Below, in pieces: positions 8,682 through 15,519 of a stretch of DNA of 15,647 nt. Source of the stretch: DAOTXL01 sp034434895 (GTDB lineage: Bacteria; Chloroflexota; Anaerolineae; JAAYZQ01); NCBI GenBank assembly GCA_034434895.1, contig DAOTYI010000254.1:1-15647 (forward strand), given 5' to 3'. The translations under genes were made by a program, and so were the position numbers. How positions within the stretch are numbered: position 1 is the stretch's first letter; every line of letters begins with the position of its first letter. Below the pieces are notes generated by a model. It worked only from the letters and a program-made list of their open reading frames with translations. It had not been told where the DNA came from and ran no database searches.

Positions 8682-9995
8682 TCACTGTGCATTCTCAATC
8701 GCCTGGGCCGCTGCCTCCTCCGGCGTCGCCGCGCCACTGAGGACCGCTTCCACCGCCTTTTGCAGGGCTGCCGCCACCTGGGTGTAGTTGGTAAGAAGCG
8801 GACGGGGCTGAGCCGTCTGCAACAACTGCTGGACGAAAGGGGTGTAACTGTCCGCTGCATCCCAAAGGGCCAGGGCCGCCTGGCGGGTGGGCAGGGAGTT
8901 GGCCGCCCGGTTCCAGGCTGCGTTGGTTTCGGGGGCCATCAGTTGCATCAGCAAGCCGGCGGCCAGAGGCTGGCGGGCCGGGTCGGAGGTGACCAGGATC
9001 GCCACCCAGCCACGGCCGATGGCGGCTGCCGGGCCGCTGATGGCCGGGATAGGGGCCACCGCTGAACCATGCAGGCGGCTGCGGCCGGCCAGGTAGAGGT
9101 GGGCGCTGACCTGGGTCAGGGTAGCCTGCCCGGCCAGGTAATCGCGCCAGCAGTCGGCCAGGGTGTGATACCCGGTCAGGTTGGGCGGCAGGATCCCCCG
9201 TGTTAGGCCGTCCCGGTAGAACTGGAGCACGGCGGCCAGGCTGTTTTCTTCCAGGAAGGGGCCATCGGCCTGTCCACGCACGGCCAGATATTGGATCAGG
9301 AAGGCATCGTTCACCAACCCCGCCTGTCCCCCCGCCGGGAAGAGGTAGGGACCCTGGCCGCTCAGCACCCCCGGCCAGGAATTGGGCGGCAGGGTCATTT
9401 TGCCGGTGTTGTAGACCAGGTGGTCCAGGTCGGCCCACAGGTAGAGGCCATATAGCTGCCCGTCAAAGGTACATGCCTGGCGGGCAAAGGGGTACAGGTC
9501 GGCCACCAGATCGGCCGGGAGCAGGGTGTCCAGGGGCTGGACCAGCCCGGCCTGCACCGCAATGTTCAGTTCGTCCACATCCAGGAGGGCCAGGTCGGGC
9601 AACAGGTCGGGCACGACCGCCCCGGTGGTCAGCAAAAAGTCGAGGATGCCTCCCTTGCCATACGGCTTTTTGAGTACAAACTGCAACCGCGCGTCGGGAT
9701 GGGCGGCCTCGAAGATGGCCACCTGCTGGGCCAGGATCCGGCCGGAGGTGATGGCCTGGGTTGGCGAAAAAGCCTCGGTGGTCCACCAGGTCAGGGTGAT
9801 GACCGACGGCCCCGGCGGGGTGGTGGGCGTTGGGACCGCCGTCGGCGTAGAGGGGGAAGGGGTGTCAGGCCAGGCGACAGGAACGACCGTGGGGGTGACC
9901 AGATCGCAGCCGCTCACCAGCAGAGCAGCCACAGCCAGGAACAGGACCGCCGTCAGAGTCAGCCCCAGCCGGTTTGAATGGCCCATCCCCTTCAC
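8682..9995 (-). CDS. Extracellular solute-binding lipoprotein (ABC importer, sugar-type family 1-like)
   Basis: A 437-residue secreted binding protein. The N-terminus has a short basic region, a hydrophobic core ('LTLTAVLFLAVAALLV') and lipobox LVSGC with Cys30, so it should be lipid-anchored outside the membrane. A Pro/Thr/Ser-rich linker (31-63) leads to the mature domain, beginning 'VITLTWWTTEAFSPTQ', typical of carbohydrate-type binding proteins, with 'VPDLLPDLALLDVDEL' and 'DGQLYGLYLWADLDHLVYNT' as further family-like stretches. The GTG at 9995 overlaps the purA stop (GTGA); ATG at 9986 is an alternative with GGTGA upstream. No permease or ATPase genes accompany it in the operon, which is unusual. 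It lies between purA and the phosphohexomutase, so the ligand could be a nucleoside or a sugar. Confidence 0.85.
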   Translation of the reverse strand: MKGMGHSNRLGLTLTAVLFLAVAALLVSGCDLVTPTVVPVAWPDTPSPSTPTAVPTPTTPPGPSVITLTWWTTEAFSPTQAITSGRILAQQVAIFEAAHPDARLQFVLKKPYGKGGILDFLLTTGAVVPDLLPDLALLDVDELNIAVQAGLVQPLDTLLPADLVADLYPFARQACTFDGQLYGLYLWADLDHLVYNTGKMTLPPNSWPGVLSGQGPYLFPAGGQAGLVNDAFLIQYLAVRGQADGPFLEENSLAAVLQFYRDGLTRGILPPNLTGYHTLADCWRDYLAGQATLTQVSAHLYLAGRSRLHGSAVAPIPAISGPAAAIGRGWVAILVTSDPARQPLAAGLLMQLMAPETNAAWNRAANSLPTRQAALALWDAADSYTPFVQQLLQTAQPRPLLTNYTQVAAALQKAVEAVLSGAATPEEAAAQAIENAQ

Positions 9996-11284
9996 CGCCG
10001 AATGGTCTGGTCGCGTCCCGGCCCTACCGAGATGCAGGTGACCGGTACGCCGGCCAGCTCTTCCAGGCGGGCGACATAGTCGCGTGCCTGCCGGGGCAGG
10101 TCGGCAAAGGTGCGGAGGTCGGAGATGTCGGTCTGCCAGCCGGGCAGCGTCTCATAGACCGGTCGGCAGCGAGCCAGGACTTCCAGGTCGGCAGGGAAGG
10201 ACTCGATCCGCCGGCCGTCCAGGTCATAGGCGACACAGATTTGCAGTTCCTCAAAGCGCGACAGCACATCCAGTTTGGTCAGGGCGATCTCGGTCAGGCC
10301 GTTGACCTGGGCCGCATAGCGCACCGTCACCCCGTCCAGCCAGCCACAGCGCCGGGGGCGACCGGTGGTGGTGCCGAACTCATCCCAGGGCTGCGCCCCG
10401 CTGCCCCGCAGCCGGTCCCCCAGCTCGCCGCTCAATTCGGTGGGCATCGGACCGGCGCCGACGCGGGTTTGATAGGCCTTGACCACCCCCACCACCCGCT
10501 CGATCGGCTGCGGACCGACCCCCAGGCCGATCAGCACCCCGCCGATGGTCGGATAGGAGCTGGTGACATAGGGGTAGGAACCCAGGTCTATGTCCAGCAG
10601 CGTGCCCTGCGCCCCCTCGGCCAGGATCCGTCGGCGCGAACGGAGGGCGTCGGCGATCACCGCCGGTCCGTCGGTGATGTAAGGGGCTAATCGCCCGGCG
10701 CAGGCCAGATACTCCTCGACGATGGCCTCGGCCTCCAGGGGCGGCTGGCCGTAGACCTTCTCCAGGATGGTGTTTTTGGCGGCCACCTGCTCGCGGATAC
10801 GGCGGGCAAAGGCAGCCGGTGGGTGGAGCATCTCCTGGACGCGGAGGCCGCTGCGGGCGACCTTGTCGGTATAGGCCGGGCCGATCCCCCGCCGGGTTGT
10901 GCCCAACGCCGCGCCCCCCCGCGCCGCCTCGGCGGCGCCGTCCAGGGCCAGGTGGTAGGGCAGGATCAGATGGGCGCGGCCATCGAGCTTCAGCCGCTGC
11001 GGTGAGACATCCACCCCCCGCTCTGCCAGCGCCTCCATTTCGGCCAGCAGGTACGCGGGATTGACCACCATCCCGCCCCCCAACAGGCAGGTGACGCGGG
11101 GGTAGAGAATGCCCGATGGGATCAGGTGGAGGGCGAACCGCTCCTGGCCAACGGTGACGGTGTGGCCGGCGTTGTCGCCGCCGCCATAGCGGGCCACCAG
11201 ATCGGCCTCGGCGGCCAGTAGGTCGGTGATCTTGCCTTTGCCTTCGTCACCCCATTGGGCGCCCAGAATGACCGTGATCGGCAT
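9992..11284 (-). CDS. purA: Adenylosuccinate synthetase
   Basis: A 430-residue GTP-dependent enzyme joining IMP and aspartate to give adenylosuccinate, the first step from IMP to AMP. The frame extends further upstream, but ATG 11284 is chosen because AAGGAGGGG (11291-11299) sits 6 nt before it and the protein then starts with canonical 'MPITVILGAQWGDEGKGK' (P-loop and catalytic Asp13). Further motifs are 'DNAGHT' with catalytic His41, 'GTTRRGIGPAYTDK' near 125, 'AEGAQGTLLDIDLGSYPYVT' near 220, and a C-terminal nucleotide-binding 'SVGPGRDQT'. Length is standard. The ribosome site overlaps the ade stop codon region (13 bp between genes) and the stop overlaps the next gene by 4 nt, so it is firmly inside the operon. 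It handles IMP produced by Hpt. Confidence 0.97.
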   Translation of the reverse strand: MPITVILGAQWGDEGKGKITDLLAAEADLVARYGGGDNAGHTVTVGQERFALHLIPSGILYPRVTCLLGGGMVVNPAYLLAEMEALAERGVDVSPQRLKLDGRAHLILPYHLALDGAAEAARGGAALGTTRRGIGPAYTDKVARSGLRVQEMLHPPAAFARRIREQVAAKNTILEKVYGQPPLEAEAIVEEYLACAGRLAPYITDGPAVIADALRSRRRILAEGAQGTLLDIDLGSYPYVTSSYPTIGGVLIGLGVGPQPIERVVGVVKAYQTRVGAGPMPTELSGELGDRLRGSGAQPWDEFGTTTGRPRRCGWLDGVTVRYAAQVNGLTEIALTKLDVLSRFEELQICVAYDLDGRRIESFPADLEVLARCRPVYETLPGWQTDISDLRTFADLPRQARDYVARLEELAGVPVTCISVGPGRDQTIRR

Positions 11285-11297
11285 GGCATTCCCCTCC

Positions 11298-12998
11298 TTA
11301 TTTCCCGAATAACGGCACGATCTCAAACCTGTTCACATCCACCAGCCCCTGATCGGTCAGCTTGAGGGCGGGGATCACCGGCAGGGCCAGGAAGCTCATG
11401 GTCATCAACGGGTCGGGGAGGGTGCAGCCCAGGGCGTGAGCGGCCTGGGTCAGGGCTGCCACCTGGTCACGGACCTCCTCCAGCGGCCGGTCGGACATCA
11501 AGCCGGCGATGGGCAGCGGACAGGCAGCCTGCACCTGCCCATCGGCGACGGCGACCTGTCCCCCCCCCATCTCGACCACAGCGGCGACGGCGGCCCGCAT
11601 GTCGGCATCCTCTGCGCCAATGACCACCAGATTGTGCGAGTCGTGGGCTACGCTGGAGGCGATGGCTCCCCGCTTCAGGCCCATTCCCCGCACCAGCCCC
11701 AACCCCACATTGCCGCTGCCTTTGTGCCGCTCGATGACGGCGATCTTGAGCAGGTCGCGGTCCGGATCAGCCACGACCTGCCCTTCGGCCACGGCGGGTT
11801 CCAGGCGCAGCTCCTCGGTGATGATCTGGTCGGGGATGAGGCCGATGACCCGCGCCGCCCCTTCCCCGGCCGGGATGGTGAAATCGAGGGCGCTCACCTC
11901 CACCCGCACCGGGTTGCCGGGCGGCGGTACAGGGGTGACGGGCCGCAGATAGTTGCCCTGCCGTGCGGCCATCTTGCCGGCAGCAAAGACCATTTCCACC
12001 CGGACGGCCGGCAGATCGCTCAGCACCACCAGGTCGGCGCGATAACCAGGGGCCACCGCACCCACCTTCCGCAGCCCGAAGTAGCGGGCGGTGTTGATCG
12101 TCGCCATCTGGATCGCCGTCACCGGGTCCAGCCCGGTGGCGATGGCCTGGCGCACCAGGTCATCCATGTGGCCCTCCCGCAGCAGCGTGTCGGGGTGGCG
12201 GTCGTCGGTGCAAAAGCTGCAGCGGCGGGCATTGGCGGTCGTCACCAGGGGCAACAGGCTGTGCAGATTCCGGGCGGTCGTCCCTTGCCGGATAAAGAGG
12301 TGCATCCCCCGCCGCAGCTTCTGGCGGGCCTCTTCCAACGTTGTGCATTCGTGGTCCGAGCCGATGCCGGCGGCGATGTAGGCGTTCAGGTCCAGGCCGG
12401 AAAGGCCCGGCGCGTGGCCGTCTATGGGGTGGGGGCCGGCACTCTGGAGCTTTGCCAGCACATCGGGCAGGCGTAAGAGCACGCCGGGGTAGTTCATCAT
12501 CTCTGCCAGGCCGATGATCCGCTCGCATTTCAGCAGCGCGGCAATGGCCGTGGCGTTCAGCTCCGCCCCGGCCGTCTCCAGGTGGGTGGCCGGGACGCAC
12601 GAGGGGGCCATGACATAGACGCTGAGGGGCAGGCCCGCACTGGCCTCCAGGATGTACCGTACCCCCTCCAGGCCCAGGACGTTGGCAATTTCGTGCGGAT
12701 CGCAGATAACGCCTGTGGTCCCACGAGGCACCACGGCGCGGGCAAACTCGGCGGGCTGGACCATAGAGCTTTCCAGATGGACATGGGCGTCCAGGAAACC
12801 GGGGCAGACATATTGCCCCCTCAGGTCAATGGTGCCGTGGGCCGGGTAGTCGCCAAAGCCGACCACCTGCCCCTGCCAGATGGCAATGTCGGCAGGATGG
12901 ATTTCAGCCGACAGGACATTGACCAGTTGGGCATTCTTCAGCAACAGATCGGCGGGTTCTTCACCCCGCGCTACGGCGATCAGTTTTTCGAGAGACAT
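11298..12998 (-). CDS. ade: Adenine deaminase
   Basis: A 566-residue amidohydrolase-superfamily enzyme converting adenine to hypoxanthine and ammonia. ATG 12998 is chosen over GTG 13004: AGGAGG (13004-13009) is 5 nt from the ATG but overlaps the GTG. Family features are the metal-site 'GFLDAHVHLESSM' (His72-x-His74), 'PRGTTGVICDPHEIANV' (91-107), 'GHAPGLSG' and 'GIGSDHECTTLEEA' near 195-220, 'CTDDRHPDTL' near 265, and the C-terminal domain with 'MGLKRGAIASSVAHDSHN'. This matches the long Ade (AdeC) form found in Bacillus and many other bacteria, not the short adenosine-deaminase-like type. It lies between hpt and purA, so its product feeds Hpt. A stable hairpin lies in the 113-bp gap between hpt and ade. 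Confidence 0.96.
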   Translation of the reverse strand: MSLEKLIAVARGEEPADLLLKNAQLVNVLSAEIHPADIAIWQGQVVGFGDYPAHGTIDLRGQYVCPGFLDAHVHLESSMVQPAEFARAVVPRGTTGVICDPHEIANVLGLEGVRYILEASAGLPLSVYVMAPSCVPATHLETAGAELNATAIAALLKCERIIGLAEMMNYPGVLLRLPDVLAKLQSAGPHPIDGHAPGLSGLDLNAYIAAGIGSDHECTTLEEARQKLRRGMHLFIRQGTTARNLHSLLPLVTTANARRCSFCTDDRHPDTLLREGHMDDLVRQAIATGLDPVTAIQMATINTARYFGLRKVGAVAPGYRADLVVLSDLPAVRVEMVFAAGKMAARQGNYLRPVTPVPPPGNPVRVEVSALDFTIPAGEGAARVIGLIPDQIITEELRLEPAVAEGQVVADPDRDLLKIAVIERHKGSGNVGLGLVRGMGLKRGAIASSVAHDSHNLVVIGAEDADMRAAVAAVVEMGGGQVAVADGQVQAACPLPIAGLMSDRPLEEVRDQVAALTQAAHALGCTLPDPLMTMSFLALPVIPALKLTDQGLVDVNRFEIVPLFGK

Positions 12999-13060
12999 CT
13001 CCACCTCCTGGCGACCTGGTCCTGCAACGATGGTTCGCGTTCTGAACTCAATGTCGAGGC

Positions 13061-13099
13061 GCCGAGGCCGCAGAGAAAACCGATCTCTGCGTCTCGGCG
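13061..13099 (-). repeat. Inverted repeat in the hpt-ade intergenic gap
   Basis: Left arm 13061-13077 and right arm 13084-13099 pair over 15 bp (GC-rich, one two-against-one interruption) around a 6-nt loop. There is no T tract on either side, so it is not a classic terminator. It may be a processing or attenuation structure, or a degenerate intergenic repeat; the right arm resembles 4795-4814. Confidence 0.65.
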
Positions 13100-13111
13100 G
13101 TGAACAGGCTC

Positions 13112-13897
13112 TTATCGGCTCAATGCGGCGGTGCTCACCCGCAATTCGTATCCCAACCGTCTCACCAGCTCATGACACTCCTCGACCGTCAGGCCGGCAG
13201 GGGCGTGGCTCACCAGGTCGCGCAACACCGCTTCGTCGTCGGCTGAAAGGTCGCCAGCGGCGAGGGTTTCCTGCGCCCAGGCGATGAGTTGGGGCCAGGT
13301 AAGCGCCCGATTCAGGTAGTCGCTCAGTTTGCGCAGGATGGCGCTCCGCGTCAGCACCTTCTTGTATAACGGTTCCTTGAGCACGCCGACAAAGGGCAGG
13401 TTGCGGTAGCCTTCAGCAAAGTCCAGGCCGTAGCCCACCACGAACTTGTCGGGGATCTCAAAACCAACATAATCCACCTGGATCGGCACCTGGCGGCGTG
13501 CCGGTTTATCCAACAGGGCACAGATGCGCAGGCTGGCCGGCTGGCGGGCCTTGAGGTTTTCGACCAGATAGGCCAGCGTTTTGCCCGTGTCCACAATGTC
13601 CTCGACGATGAGCACATGCCGCCCGGCGATGTCGGTCTCCAGGTCCATGACCAGCCGCACCGCGCCGCTCTGGGTGCTGGCCCCATAGCTGGAGATGCCG
13701 ATAAAGTCGAGCTGGACCGGGATGGTGATGGCCCGTATCAGGTCGGACAGGAAGACAATAGCTCCTCGCAACAGGCCGACCAACAGCAATTCCTTGTCTT
13801 GATAATCTTCGGAGATGCGCCTGCCCAGTTCGGCGACCTTCTGCCGGATCGCCTGTTCAGGGACCAGGATTTCTGCGATGTCGTTTTGCAAGCTCAT
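13112..13897 (-). CDS. hpt: Hypoxanthine(-guanine) phosphoribosyltransferase with C-terminal extension
   Basis: A 261-residue enzyme transferring hypoxanthine or guanine to PRPP to make IMP or GMP. ATG 13897 has AGGAG (13903-13907) 5 nt upstream. Catalytic features are 'LLLVGLLRGAIVFLSDL' (37-53), the flexible loop from 'GISSYG' (67-72), the PRPP loop 'VLIVEDIVDTGKT' (95-107), 'LLDKPARR' (128-135) and 'PDKFVVGYGLDFAEGYRNLP' (149-168). The core ends near residue 180, the normal family length. About 80 further residues follow, probably helical, containing 'LTWPQLIAWAQETL' and 'GLTVEECHELVRRLGYEL'. This extension is not part of the standard enzyme and its function is unknown. First gene of the operon, behind a near-consensus promoter. 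Confidence 0.95.
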   Translation of the reverse strand: MSLQNDIAEILVPEQAIRQKVAELGRRISEDYQDKELLLVGLLRGAIVFLSDLIRAITIPVQLDFIGISSYGASTQSGAVRLVMDLETDIAGRHVLIVEDIVDTGKTLAYLVENLKARQPASLRICALLDKPARRQVPIQVDYVGFEIPDKFVVGYGLDFAEGYRNLPFVGVLKEPLYKKVLTRSAILRKLSDYLNRALTWPQLIAWAQETLAAGDLSADDEAVLRDLVSHAPAGLTVEECHELVRRLGYELRVSTAALSR

Positions 13898-13919
13898 GGT
13901 CGCTCCTGTGCACAAGATA

Positions 13920-13938
13920 GCTCTCGTGGCTGGAGAGC
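13920..13938 (-). promoter_or_regulatory. Hairpin at the predicted 5' end of the hpt operon mRNA
   Basis: GCTCTC and GAGAGC (13933-13938 and 13920-13925 on the plus strand) form a 6-bp stem with a 7-nt loop. Counting from the -10 box, transcription should begin at about 13938, which is the first base of the stem. A 5'-terminal stem often slows mRNA decay. That role is inference. Confidence 0.4.
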
Positions 13939-13944
13939 AGGGGA

Positions 13945-13973
13945 AGTATATGCCAAATGGGCCTGATTGTCAA
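13945..13973 (-). promoter_or_regulatory. Near-consensus sigma70 promoter for hpt-ade-purA operon
   Basis: On the minus strand, TTGACA (13968-13973) and TATACT (13945-13950) are spaced by exactly 17 bp. Predicted transcription start is near 13938, giving a leader of about 40 nt. The consensus match suggests strong, mainly constitutive expression; no operator is obvious. Confidence 0.85.
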
Positions 13974-14005
13974 CAAGATGACAGTCACCTGGCGGGAGTG
14001 CCCAC

Positions 14006-14049
14006 AAAAAGAGCCGGCGACGATCACCTCCAAGGTGACCATCACCGGC
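14006..14049 (-). terminator. Strong intrinsic terminator of the tRNA cluster
   Basis: Arms 14034-14049 and 14013-14028 form a 16-bp stem (three G-U pairs in the minus-strand RNA) with a 5-nt loop, followed by TCTTTTT (14012 down to 14006). It begins 4 nt after the tRNA-Arg 3' end. Confidence 0.9.
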
Positions 14050-14052
14050 CAG

Positions 14053-14126
14053 CACCCTCGGCGCGATTCGAACGCGCGGCCTTCTCCTCCGCAGGGAGAC
14101 GCTCTCATCCTCTGAGCTACGAGGGC
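14053..14126 (-). tRNA. tRNA-Arg (anticodon GCG)
   Basis: 74 nt on the minus strand. Acceptor GCCCTCG pairs with CGAGGGT (one G-U). D stem GCTC/GAGC, anticodon stem TCTCC/GGAGA with loop CTGCGGA gives anticodon GCG (codon CGC and, by wobble, CGU). T stem GCGCG/CGCGC with loop TTCGAAT. Discriminator G; CCA is not encoded. All arms are well paired. GCG is an uncommon anticodon for bacterial Arg tRNA, which is normally ACG. Confidence 0.93.
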
Positions 14127-14133
14127 TTGCAGG

Positions 14134-14225
14134 CGGGGAGGCAGGGATTTGAACCCTGGGAGGAGCTTTTTGTGCCCCTCAACCGCTTAGCAGGCGGTCC
14201 CGATCGACCACTCCGGCACCTCCCC
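14134..14225 (-). tRNA. tRNA-Ser (anticodon GCU)
   Basis: 92 nt on the minus strand. Acceptor GGGGAGG/CCTCCCC, D stem CCG/CGG, anticodon stem ACCGC/GCGGT with loop CTGCTAA gives GCU (codons AGC, AGU). The long variable arm pairs over 7 bp (GAGGGGC with GCTCCTC, one G-U), as expected for class II tRNA-Ser. T stem CAGGG/CCCTG. Discriminator G; no encoded CCA. Seven nt separate it from tRNA-Arg. Confidence 0.94.
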
Positions 14226-14251
14226 CGATCTGATTTGCGGTTTACCATGAG

Positions 14252-14338
14252 CGGAGGGAGAGGGATTCGAACCCCCGGTGACCATGCGGCCACAACGGTT
14301 TTCAAGACCGTCGCCATCAACCACTCGGCCATCCCTCC
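14252..14338 (-). tRNA. tRNA-Ser (anticodon UGA)
   Basis: 87 nt on the minus strand, first gene of the cluster. Acceptor GGAGGGA/TCCCTCC, D stem GCC/GGC, anticodon stem ACGGT/ACCGT with loop CTTGAAA gives UGA (codon UCA, and other UCN by wobble). Long class II variable arm with GTGGCC/GGTCAC-type pairing. T loop TTCGAAT. Discriminator G; no encoded CCA. 26 nt separate it from tRNA-Ser(GCU). Confidence 0.94.
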
Positions 14339-14378
14339 GGGGTATGGCGGTCGGACCCCCTCTCTGGCGCCCAGAAGG

Positions 14379-14407
14379 AGTATAACAGAGAGTGGCCGTT
14401 TTGTCAA
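14379..14407 (-). promoter_or_regulatory. Near-consensus sigma70 promoter of the tRNA cluster
   Basis: On the minus strand, TTGACA (14402-14407) and TATACT (14379-14384) are spaced by 17 bp, identical in boxes and spacing to the hpt promoter. The first tRNA starts about 40 bp downstream, leaving a short 5' leader for processing. Confidence 0.85.
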
Positions 14408-14424
14408 AATGGGTCACTACCGGA

Positions 14425-14532
14425 GGCGTCGGCGCAGGCCGACGCCCGGCACAGCGTGCCCAGGGGGGCAGGCCAGGGTCAGAGCTGGCCGGCATCCGGT
14501 GCCAGACAGTTATTACAACTGCCTGGCACCGG
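14425..14532. repeat. Four consecutive hairpins between slipin stop and tRNA promoter
   Basis: In 108 bp there are four separate inverted repeats. 14425-14446 has a perfect 9-bp stem and 4-nt loop. 14448-14460 has 5 bp and a 3-nt loop. 14471-14490 has 6 bp and an 8-nt loop. 14496-14532 has a 16-bp stem with one G-U in the minus-strand RNA and a 5-nt loop. None is followed by a T tract, so they are not ordinary intrinsic terminators. The last lies 17 nt beyond the slipin stop and could protect its mRNA 3' end. The small ones may be chance in GC-rich DNA. Confidence 0.6.
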
Positions 14533-14549
14533 CCGAACAGGCCGGAGTT

Positions 14550-15341
14550 TTACTCCTGCCCTTTCGTTCCTTCCAACAACCTGGCAAAGGCCTTGAAGAA
14601 CTCGATCGGGATCGGGAAGATGATGGTCGAGTTCTTTTCCACGGCGATCTCGGTCAGGGTTTGCAGGTAGCGAAGTTGAATGGCAGCCGGCTCCTGGGCG
14701 ATCACGCGGGCAGCATCCTGGAGCTGCTGGGCGGCACTGAACTCACCCTCGGCGTGGATGATCTTGGCCCGCTTTTCGCGCTCCGCCTCGGCCTGACGGG
14801 CCATGGCCCGCTTCATCGTATCGGGCAGCTCCACATCCTTGACCTCGACGATGCTGACCTTGATGCCCCACGGCGCTGTGGCCTCATCAATAATCTTTTG
14901 CAGCTTGTGGTTGATCTCATCGCGGTGGATCAGCAGCTCGTCCAGGTCTGACTGGCCCAACACCGACCGCAGGCTGGTCTGGGCAATCTGCCAGGTGGCC
15001 CGCCGATAATCCTCTACCTGGACGATGGCATCACAGGGGTCAATGACGCGGAAATAGGCTACGGCGTTGACCCGCACCGTCACGTTGTCACGGGTGATCG
15101 CCTCCTGGGCCGGGATGTCCAGCGTGACGACCCGCAGGTCCACCTTGACCATGCGGTCAATGAGGGGGATGATAAAGAACAGACCCGGCCCTTTGGCCCC
15201 CTGCAACCGGCCCAGCCGAAAGATAACGCCCCGTTCATATTCCTGGACGATCTTGATGGCCGAGGCCAGGATGACGATGGCAAAAACGATGAGAACTCCC
15301 GCGCCTGAAAACAGCGTCCCTACCACCTCTCCAATTCCCAT
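14550..15341 (-). CDS. SPFH/Band 7 family slipin (stomatin-like) protein
   Basis: A 263-residue membrane-scaffold protein. ATG 15341 is chosen because AGGAGGG lies 6 nt upstream; codons further upstream run through the promoter. Residues about 10-30 form one hydrophobic helix ('GAGVLIVFAIVILASAIKI'), then the slipin-type 'VQEYERGVIFRLGRLQGAKG' (32-51), 'PGLFFIIPLIDRMVKVDLR' (52-70), 'TLDIPAQEAITRDNVTVRVN' (73-92) and the 'LRSVLGQSDLDELL' region. A charged helical stretch near 185-215 (AEAEREKRAKIIHAEGEFSA) is the family's coiled coil. Slipins form oligomers at lipid microdomains and are often paired with an NfeD-type protease gene; none is adjacent here. Length is typical. It has its own promoter at 15378-15406. 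Confidence 0.93.
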   Translation of the reverse strand: MGIGEVVGTLFSGAGVLIVFAIVILASAIKIVQEYERGVIFRLGRLQGAKGPGLFFIIPLIDRMVKVDLRVVTLDIPAQEAITRDNVTVRVNAVAYFRVIDPCDAIVQVEDYRRATWQIAQTSLRSVLGQSDLDELLIHRDEINHKLQKIIDEATAPWGIKVSIVEVKDVELPDTMKRAMARQAEAEREKRAKIIHAEGEFSAAQQLQDAARVIAQEPAAIQLRYLQTLTEIAVEKNSTIIFPIPIEFFKAFARLLEGTKGQE

Positions 15342-15377
15342 TCTGCGCCCTCCTGTTCGCCCTGTATTTTCGAACCT

Positions 15378-15406
15378 ATTATACCCGATTGGGGGCCAAA
15401 AGGCAA
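15378..15406 (-). promoter_or_regulatory. Sigma70-type promoter of the slipin gene
   Basis: On the minus strand, TTGCCT (15401-15406), a 17-bp spacer and a perfect TATAAT (15378-15383). It gives a leader of roughly 30 nt before ATG 15341. Confidence 0.8.
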
Positions 15407-15462
15407 TTGCCGGCTGCTCTGGGTGTTCATAGCAGAACACCAGGGTGGGGCACCCCATTGCT

Positions 15463-15519
15463 CGGCGGGGGTCTGTGACCCCCGCCGGTGGGGGGGCCGC
15501 CAGGTCACAGACCCGGCGG
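15463..15519. repeat. Two inverted REP-like palindromes (BIME-like unit)
   Basis: Hairpin one (15463-15487) has a perfect 11-bp stem with loop TGT. Hairpin two (15497-15519) has stem CCGCC/GGCGG plus GGTC/GACC with one mismatch and loop ACA. The second is close to the reverse complement of the first, sharing the core GGTCTGTGACC. Two palindromes in opposite orientation separated by about 10 bp is the layout of bacterial interspersed mosaic elements; relation to a known REP family is not shown. Confidence 0.65.

Noticed and set aside
11436..12476. A 346-codon plus-strand frame opposite adenine deaminase
   Set aside because: The translation is low-complexity His/Gly/Gln-rich antisense; adenine deaminase motifs occupy the other strand throughout.
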